In this document: piece by piece, positions 5,079 through 10,388 of the stretch | Position numbering within the stretch: the first letter of the stretch is position 1 | How the letters are laid out: every line of letters begins with the position of its first letter | Source of the DNA: Lentisphaerota bacterium | GTDB lineage: Bacteria; Verrucomicrobiota; Kiritimatiellia; RFP12; UBA3636 | Length of the DNA stretch: 10,388 bases | NCBI GenBank assembly: GCA_012511845.1 | Contig: JAAZFF010000469.1 | Span: forward strand, 1 to 10,388 | Reading direction: 5' to 3' | The notes under the pieces: generated by a model | What the model saw: the letters and a program-made list of their open reading frames with translations, nothing else | The model's database searches: none | Told to the model about the DNA's origin: nothing | Made by a program: the position numbers and the translations under genes

Positions 5079-6500
5079 ATGACCAAACTCGACTTTCAGG
5101 GACGCATTATTATGGTTGGATGCGGTGGTGTGGGACAAGCAGTTTTACCGGTATTGGAGCGCCATATTGCTGATTTGCACGGACGACTATTAGTAATCGC
5201 AGCAGACGAATCAGGACGCATGGTGGCAGAGCGCCACGGAGCGCAATTTTTACACGGACTCCTTACCCCCGGCAACTACCGTAACCTGTTGAAACCGCAC
5301 GTTAAAGAAGGTGATTTGCTGCTCAACCTCTCTATCGATATTTCCAGTCTTGATTTAATCCGTTTTTGTTCAAGCCGGGGAGCACTGTACGTGGATACAT
5401 CAATTGAACCATGGCCGGGCATCTTCGATAACCCCATGCTGAAACTGCATCAGCGCACAAACTTTGCGATTCGTAATAAAATGCTTGATGTTGCCCGCGA
5501 ACTCGGATCGGACAGTCCCACAGCAGTAGTTGACCACGGGGCAAATCCTGGAATGGTTTCACACTTTTTAAAACAGGCAATACTCGACCTTGCCCGTCAT
5601 ATAAAACAATCAGATTTTACACCGAAAAGCCGTGAAGAGTGGGCAGCACTTGCGCGGGATCTCAACATCACAACAATCCAGGTGTCGGAGCGCGACACAC
5701 AAGTAAGCGAGCGACCCAAGCGTCAGGGGGAATTTGTCAATACATGGTCGGTCAGCGGCATCATTGACGAATTGATGCAGCCGGCAGAAATTGCCATTGG
5801 TACGGCTGAAAAACAGTTTCCACGTGAGGCAAGGGAACATCGCAGCGGTTCAAGTACGGTTTACCTCCGTCGCCCCTGCTGCAGCACTTTCGCACTTAGC
5901 TGGACTCCCTCCATAGGAGGCTTCCAGGGAATGCTTGTAACACATGATGAAATCTTTTCAATGGCTGATTATCTTTCAATATCGGAAAATGGGCGATTCA
6001 CCTATCGACCGAGTGCGATGTTTGTATATCATCCCTGCGATGATGCAATGCTTTCCTCCCTTGAGCTGGAGGGAAATGGCTGGAACCCCCAACCGGTGCT
6101 GCGTCTGATGCGCAAAGAGATTGTAAGCGGCATGGATGAGCTGGGTGTACTCGTAGCCGGTCACGAGCGTAACGGCTATTGGTTCGGCTCGCAGCTGACA
6201 ATCGACTATGCCCGGTCAATAGTGCCTGAAACTAATGCAACAATTATGCAAGTGGTTGCAGGGGCGATTTCCGCAATACATTGGGCAATCCTTAATCCGC
6301 GACGCGGCGTGGTAGAACCTGAAGATATGGATCACGAAGTTTGTCTCGACGTCGCAAAACCATACTTGGGACAACTTGTGGGTGAATTTACCGACTGGAC
6401 CCCCCTTGATGGACGCGGCAAATACTTTCCTGAAAAACTGGATGTAGAGCGCCCCTGGCAGCTGCAGAACATTCGCAGCCGCCAGTGGTTCGGGGCATAA
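5079..6500 (+). CDS. hss: Homospermidine synthase
   Basis: This enzyme (EC 2.5.1.44) makes sym-homospermidine in the cytosol from putrescine by NAD-dependent aminobutyl transfer between two putrescines, or between spermidine and putrescine. At 473 residues it is close to the well-studied Blastochloris viridis enzyme (about 477) and is recognisably collinear with it. The Rossmann NAD motif is VGCGGVGQ (13-20). It is followed by NLSIDISSLDL (83-93), YVDTSIEPWPG (104-114), GANPGMVS (154-161), VSERDTQ (202-208), FVNTWSVSG (219-227), LVTHDE (286-291), YHPCDDA (317-323), DELGVL (353-358) and FTDWTPL (437-443). Trp223 corresponds to the tryptophan of the VNTW motif known to hold the substrate cation in the bacterial enzyme. 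Two weak purine-rich sites, AAGGAT (5062-5067) and AAGGGA (5068-5073), precede the ATG. No other polyamine gene (arginine, ornithine or agmatine pathway) lies in the window, so putrescine must come from elsewhere. The gene is alone and has a long, structured upstream region. Confidence 0.97.
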   Translation: MTKLDFQGRIIMVGCGGVGQAVLPVLERHIADLHGRLLVIAADESGRMVAERHGAQFLHGLLTPGNYRNLLKPHVKEGDLLLNLSIDISSLDLIRFCSSRGALYVDTSIEPWPGIFDNPMLKLHQRTNFAIRNKMLDVARELGSDSPTAVVDHGANPGMVSHFLKQAILDLARHIKQSDFTPKSREEWAALARDLNITTIQVSERDTQVSERPKRQGEFVNTWSVSGIIDELMQPAEIAIGTAEKQFPREAREHRSGSSTVYLRRPCCSTFALSWTPSIGGFQGMLVTHDEIFSMADYLSISENGRFTYRPSAMFVYHPCDDAMLSSLELEGNGWNPQPVLRLMRKEIVSGMDELGVLVAGHERNGYWFGSQLTIDYARSIVPETNATIMQVVAGAISAIHWAILNPRRGVVEPEDMDHEVCLDVAKPYLGQLVGEFTDWTPLDGRGKYFPEKLDVERPWQLQNIRSRQWFGA

Positions 6501-6791
6501 CACCTCCATTAAAACCGCGACCCAATCCGCAATTGAGTTGCGGAAGAGTGATCAGTGGGCAGCAGTACACGTTTTCCGTACACGAGAATGAGAAACCAGA
6601 TATTTACTGCGGTAAAATCGTGTCCATACACGAGTACGTGAACGTGAACGGAAACGATTATACTTCCAAATTAGCCTGACAACCTGTTGATCGGAAAATC
6701 GTACTGCGGTGAAGGCTCCATTAAAAGCTGGGGATGTCGACAGTTATCAGAGTCTTCTCGAGATAATGGAGGTGCTGTAGGAAGCGGGGTA
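6501..6791. repeat. Repeat-rich intergenic patch between hss and the propeller-esterase gene
   Basis: These 291 bases separate two convergent genes. CACCTCCATTA (6501-6511) is perfectly inverted as TAATGGAGGTG (6764-6774), and CTCCATTAAAA occurs directly at 6504-6514 and 6716-6726. TACTGCGGTAAAATCG (6605-6620) reappears circularly permuted as AAAATCGTACTGCGGT (6695-6710). TACACG occurs at 6566, 6579 and 6627, and ACGTGA is tandem at 6637-6648. A 7-base-pair hairpin TCCGCAA-TTGAG-TTGCGGA (6526-6544) lies 25 bases after the hss stop and may help end hss transcripts, but no T-run follows. No terminator with a T-run was seen for either gene. Confidence 0.55.
6526..6544. terminator. Short hairpin downstream of hss
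   Basis: A perfect 7-base-pair stem (TCCGCAA/TTGCGGA) with loop TTGAG, 25 bases after the hss stop. It is GC-rich enough to fold but is not followed by Ts, so any terminator role is tentative. Confidence 0.3.
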
Positions 6792-9700
6792 TCAGCGTGC
6801 GGGTTTCCAGCCGAGGTCTTTTTTAAGAGCTTCTACCAGAATGTTCCCGAGTTTTCTATGAGTTGCAGTCGAGGGATGCCAGTCTGCACCTACGCCATCA
6901 GCAGAAATGTTTTGCATGGGATAGTCAAGGAACACAACGTGTTCGTCTCCGGTCTGACGGCGCAAGCCTATCACTTTTTCCAGATAACGCCGTATAACAG
7001 CCCGGTTTTCATCTCCCCATGTCATGGGGCTGGCAAAAAGATAAATACGTGCAGCAGGAGCAAGGTCGTTGCGCAGCGCATCTATGAATGCCGCATATGC
7101 TTCAGTCCACTGTTCTTCATTTGGAGCTCCGCCGCTGAAGTCGTTGCCCGAAAAACCGATTACCACAGCATCCGGTTGACGCATGACCTTAAAGTCGGCG
7201 TTAATTTTTTCGCGAGGAAGCGTGTACTGCCAAATTTCCCCGATTGTGTTGTCGGGCGACATTTTTCGCCCCGACCAGGCGATGCATTCATAGTCAGCCC
7301 CGAGAGTTCTGGCAGCATATGCTGCATGTGACTCTGCTCCGTTTTGTGTTAGCGGACTGAATTTGCTTTCTTTTCCGGGTGCTTCATTGCCGTATGCTGT
7401 TGTAACTGAATCTCCTATGGCGAGAAGCAGGTGTTGCCGCGGCTCTGCCTGCAAAACGACGGCATTTTTGTCCAGTGCAAAGCCCTCAAAACGAATGGTG
7501 CCCCAGATCGGTTCTGTGCGCTTGATCAGTTCGACTGTGTGTTCTGAATCGGAAAGACCGGAGGCTACCCGGTGAACCTTACGATCTTTGAGAAAAAATG
7601 CTCCTCGATCCTCTCCATCGATAAAAACCTGGATAGCGTCGCGATCGGATGAACTTATCCGGGCATCAAGGTTGCTACCCCTGAAGCGGATTTTTACAGA
7701 GCTCGCTGACCAAGCTGCGCGTGCAGCAGACTTGTCGTTCCAATCCCACCGTCCGTTAAAATGGAGGCGCTGATCGTCCGGTGCAACGATTTGAGGTAGA
7801 ATGGCGGGTGTTGTTTGAGATTTTACGGTGCCGTCGTCTGCTGCGGCGGGTTTGAATTCTGATACACTAACGTCATCAAGCCACGCAGAGCCGGTGCCTT
7901 CCACCAGCAGACCGAACATTACATGGTATGCATTTTCCGGCAAGGAAACGCGGTTTGAAAGCTTTTCCCAAACATCATTTTTCTGAAAATTTCCGAGAAT
8001 CTTCCAGTCGATTTGTTTCCAGGAGGGGTCAAAGCACTGCATTATAATTTGGGTGTGTTTGAATTCTCCCTTGATTTTGACTGCCGCGTTCCATTCCAAT
8101 GTTTTACCGCCCGGGTTTCCCGCGAGTCGCTGTTGTGCGAAGGCAGCTCCTGATGCTACGTCAATGCGTAGCGAAGCCGGAGCTGTAGCATATTCTGTAA
8201 TGTCGCGAGCCCATTGCTTCCTCTCATTTGCTCCCCCCTGGAGGTTCCAGTGCGCCGGGACATTTTCGCCTTCTTCCATATATCCGTTTTTAATCAATTC
8301 ATCTTTTGAATCTGAGGTCTGTTTTTTATCAGTACCTTCGGAGGATCCTGCTGTGTTTAATTTTAATCCGAAAGCGGTTTTTCCTGATATGGGCAGCGGG
8401 GAGTCATTTACTTCATTCAGATCGGTCCAGAAGCAGCCTGATCCTCCGGTGCCGCAAATCAAACGATTACCGGCAAAGCATATTGTGTTTCGTCTGTGGC
8501 GGTAAGGGGGTGCTCCATTGATTTTTTTCCACTCTTTGCCTGCATTATCAGAAATCAGGTATTTTATGCCGTCGGTAACAGCTATACGGTTTGATACTGC
8601 GGCATCAGCAGCCACGGCATACGCAGGACCGGTGTATATGTTTTCCCAATTACGTCCTCCGTCATCCGAGCGGAAAAGTCCTGCCTCCCGGAGTGCCGCA
8701 TAGAAGCGATCCGGAGAAAGAGGATCCGCTATCACGCAGTTGCTCCAACCGGGAAGGGACCCTAGTTCATTCCATCGTCCTGTTGCCGGATCCAGAACGA
8801 ATCCCCGTCCCGAGTCATTAGACATTGCCACAGCTGCTCCATTGGCAGATACTGCAAGTTCAGGACCGGAGACCCAGATATCTTTGCGGAAAAGCGGAGT
8901 TTCAGGCAAATTTTCACTGTACCACTTCCAGTCGTCTCCTCCGTTATCTGATCTGTATACGCCACCGCCACCCGGTTTTACTGTTCCTGAAACAACAAGC
9001 CATACTTCATCGGGGTTTGCTGGATTAACGCAGATGGTGTTGCAGCGTTCGCCTCCGTCGTCAGCCAGGTTGGGCAGACCTCGCTGTGCGGGGCGTACCC
9101 AGGAAGATCCGCCGTCATCGCTTCTGAAAGTCTGGTTTGCATGCCACTGCCAGCGTATTGGTCCGACAGCATAAACGCGTGAAGATTTGGAGGCACAAAC
9201 ACTGATATGTTTGATGTTTGAGGAAATTCCCAGGTGGCGTCCCCATAGGGGAAATGTTTCTCCACCGTCATCGGAGCGAAAATATCCGATATCTGCCATA
9301 CCTGCATGAACGCGGAGCGGATTTGCCGGATCTTGAGCTACACAATGCAATACTGTCATTTCGATGCCGTCAATTGTCAGATTCCATGTTTTACCGGCAT
9401 CGGTCGTTTGGTAGCATGCATACCAGTCGGTGAAGAGCCAGTGGTCCGGGTTGTCCGGCGATATTCCAATGAACCCCAGTGCAGATCCGAAGTGTCGTTC
9501 GACCCCGGAGTTAATACCGGCATACCATGAACCCTCATTTATAGCAGGGGGTGGAAGTTTTTCCCAGTTGAGACTGCCGCAAGGGAGGCGATAGAATGTA
9601 CCGCCATGACCTGCTGCAATGATAAAGTCGGGGCCTGCCGCAAGGGCAGCGTACGTCCCGTCACTTCGGGCATCTCCCGGCTTGGGAAAAATGTGGGCAT

Positions 9701-10388
9701 TGTCATAAGCCTGCCATGTTTTTCCATAGTCGCGAGAATAACGTAGTGCCGGTACATTGCGAAATGCAGCATGAAGCAGGGCGGCATCTTTCGGATCCTG
9801 GACCATTTCAATAGGCGATTCATCTCCCAGTGATTCCCAGGATTTGCCGGCATTATGTGTAACAAAAAGACCATGCTTGTCGATGGCTATTTTTTTTCCA
9901 TTTACTTCAACGGTATCTTTCCCGCTGCGGGCTGCTGCATTAACCCAAATTCGCTGCGAATTTGAGCGGTCGATCACAAGGTCGCGTGGATATGATCCGG
10001 TGAATCCGAGAGATTGCCAGGTCTTACCGAAATCAGGTGAAAAGAAAATTCCTGTTCCGATCGGTGCCGCATAAACTGATACAGGATTATCAGGATCAGC
10101 AACGAGTATTGTACCTTCCGCACGTGTCCAGTCATTGCCTTCAAACCGTCCTTTCAGCGTGAGGTAGTATGTTTGCCCGCCGTCATCTGAGCGATAAATT
10201 CCATGAGATTTGTCCCACGCTGAACCTGCTGCAACAAGAAACGTTTCACATTCATCAGGATGGGCGAGTATGCCGCGGATTTGCGTAGTCCCTTCGCCCG
10301 GGGGCAATCCTCCGTGTATCATTTTCCACGTGTCGCCTCCATCGATAGTCCGAAAACATCCGCCTACATCTGATGCGAGATATATAAC
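6792..10388 (-). CDS. Asp-box beta-propeller / carbohydrate-binding / CE2-like acetylesterase fusion, 5' end outside window
   Basis: The frame continues past the first ATG (10322) to the window edge, starting VIYLASDVGGCFRTIDGGDTW, so the true start is upstream. The visible part is 1198 residues. Residues 1 to about 660 carry about twelve Asp-box/BNR repeats (S/T-x-D-x-G-x-T-W type) near residues 14, 66, 117, 177, 218, 328, 372, 422, 479, 523, 573 and 613. This fits one or two seven-bladed propellers as in GH74 xyloglucanases or sialidase-like proteins. About 697-847 is a jelly-roll carbohydrate-binding module of the CBM4/9 type (LIKNGYMEEG to SAWLDDVSVSEF). About 870-975 is the CE2-type N-terminal sandwich (LHFNGRWDWND, VKIRFRGSNLDA). 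About 985-1190 is an SGNH esterase: LLAIGDSVTTAYG with Ser994, WSGRKMSPD, FSGNDFS, and ADWHPS with Asp1169 and His1171. It is presumably exported, although the signal peptide is off-window. It likely binds and deacetylates a plant- or algal-type polysaccharide; whether the propeller is catalytic is unclear. Confidence 0.9.
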   Translation of the reverse strand, partial: VIYLASDVGGCFRTIDGGDTWKMIHGGLPPGEGTTQIRGILAHPDECETFLVAAGSAWDKSHGIYRSDDGGQTYYLTLKGRFEGNDWTRAEGTILVADPDNPVSVYAAPIGTGIFFSPDFGKTWQSLGFTGSYPRDLVIDRSNSQRIWVNAAARSGKDTVEVNGKKIAIDKHGLFVTHNAGKSWESLGDESPIEMVQDPKDAALLHAAFRNVPALRYSRDYGKTWQAYDNAHIFPKPGDARSDGTYAALAAGPDFIIAAGHGGTFYRLPCGSLNWEKLPPPAINEGSWYAGINSGVERHFGSALGFIGISPDNPDHWLFTDWYACYQTTDAGKTWNLTIDGIEMTVLHCVAQDPANPLRVHAGMADIGYFRSDDGGETFPLWGRHLGISSNIKHISVCASKSSRVYAVGPIRWQWHANQTFRSDDGGSSWVRPAQRGLPNLADDGGERCNTICVNPANPDEVWLVVSGTVKPGGGGVYRSDNGGDDWKWYSENLPETPLFRKDIWVSGPELAVSANGAAVAMSNDSGRGFVLDPATGRWNELGSLPGWSNCVIADPLSPDRFYAALREAGLFRSDDGGRNWENIYTGPAYAVAADAAVSNRIAVTDGIKYLISDNAGKEWKKINGAPPYRHRRNTICFAGNRLICGTGGSGCFWTDLNEVNDSPLPISGKTAFGLKLNTAGSSEGTDKKQTSDSKDELIKNGYMEEGENVPAHWNLQGGANERKQWARDITEYATAPASLRIDVASGAAFAQQRLAGNPGGKTLEWNAAVKIKGEFKHTQIIMQCFDPSWKQIDWKILGNFQKNDVWEKLSNRVSLPENAYHVMFGLLVEGTGSAWLDDVSVSEFKPAAADDGTVKSQTTPAILPQIVAPDDQRLHFNGRWDWNDKSAARAAWSASSVKIRFRGSNLDARISSSDRDAIQVFIDGEDRGAFFLKDRKVHRVASGLSDSEHTVELIKRTEPIWGTIRFEGFALDKNAVVLQAEPRQHLLLAIGDSVTTAYGNEAPGKESKFSPLTQNGAESHAAYAARTLGADYECIAWSGRKMSPDNTIGEIWQYTLPREKINADFKVMRQPDAVVIGFSGNDFSGGAPNEEQWTEAYAAFIDALRNDLAPAARIYLFASPMTWGDENRAVIRRYLEKVIGLRRQTGDEHVVFLDYPMQNISADGVGADWHPSTATHRKLGNILVEALKKDLGWKPAR

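Noticed and set aside
4901..5086. 61-codon minus-strand frame in the hss leader
   Set aside because: No ribosome-binding site and no recognisable domain, and it overlaps the hss start region antisense.
6485..6679. 64-codon plus-strand frame starting inside the hss C-terminus
   Set aside because: It translates the repeat-rich intergenic patch (IHEYVNVNGND-type low complexity) and has no independent start signal.
6687..7331. 214-codon plus-strand frame at the end of the propeller-esterase gene
   Set aside because: It lies antisense to the SGNH domain, whose GDS and DWHP motifs show the minus strand is coding. No good ribosome-binding site.
8053..9174. Several plus-strand frames of 70-150 codons over the propeller gene
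   Set aside because: They are shadows of the minus-strand Asp-box repeats. The regular S-x-D-x-G-x-T-W spacing on the minus strand settles the coding strand.
1..10388. CRISPR array, insertion sequence, phage or toxin-antitoxin genes
   Set aside because: No regularly spaced identical repeats, transposase or integrase motifs, or paired small genes were found.

Overview
The window looks like chromosomal DNA from a heterotrophic, polysaccharide-using Gram-negative bacterium. The best guess is the PVC superphylum (Kiritimatiellota or Lentisphaerota-like). This rests on the gene mix: a secreted LamG/concanavalin-like protein starting with an 'EPF...GFSGKW' pattern, an exported SGNH hydrolase, two divergent URO-D-like proteins, and a very large Asp-box propeller joined to a CE2-type esterase. 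No rRNA or phylogenetic marker is present, so the assignment is an inference.

Layout. (1) 1-1159, minus: the 5' part of a secreted concanavalin/LamG-like plus Fn3-like protein that runs off the left edge. (2) 1269-2510, plus: a URO-D-superfamily protein, divergent from gene 1. (3) 2545-3228, minus: an exported SGNH/GDSL hydrolase, convergent with gene 2, with an imperfect hairpin spanning the gene 2 stop. (4) 3471-3547, plus: tRNA-Arg(TCG) with encoded CCA, followed by seven Ts. (5) 3553-4674, minus: a second URO-D-like protein whose stop lies 5 bases from the tRNA end. (6) 4675-5078: a 404-base divergent intergenic region with a striking 35-base near-perfect palindrome and a likely structured leader. 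(7) 5079-6500, plus: homospermidine synthase. (8) 6501-6791: a repeat-rich intergenic patch. (9) 6792-10388, minus: a 5'-truncated protein of at least 1198 residues with an Asp-box propeller, a carbohydrate-binding-type domain and a C-terminal CE2-like acetylesterase.

The genes alternate in strand, are well separated and mostly carry their own Shine-Dalgarno sequence, so no multi-gene operon is visible. Two themes can be supported. One is extracellular polysaccharide recognition and deacylation: gene 1, the SGNH protein and the propeller-CE2 fusion. The other is small-molecule metabolism: homospermidine synthesis, plus two URO-D-like enzymes of unknown substrate with no corrinoid protein beside them.

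I did not find a recognisable new defence, mobile or CRISPR system. The most unusual items are the propeller-CBM-CE2 architecture, the 35-base palindrome upstream of homospermidine synthase, and the repeat mosaic after it.
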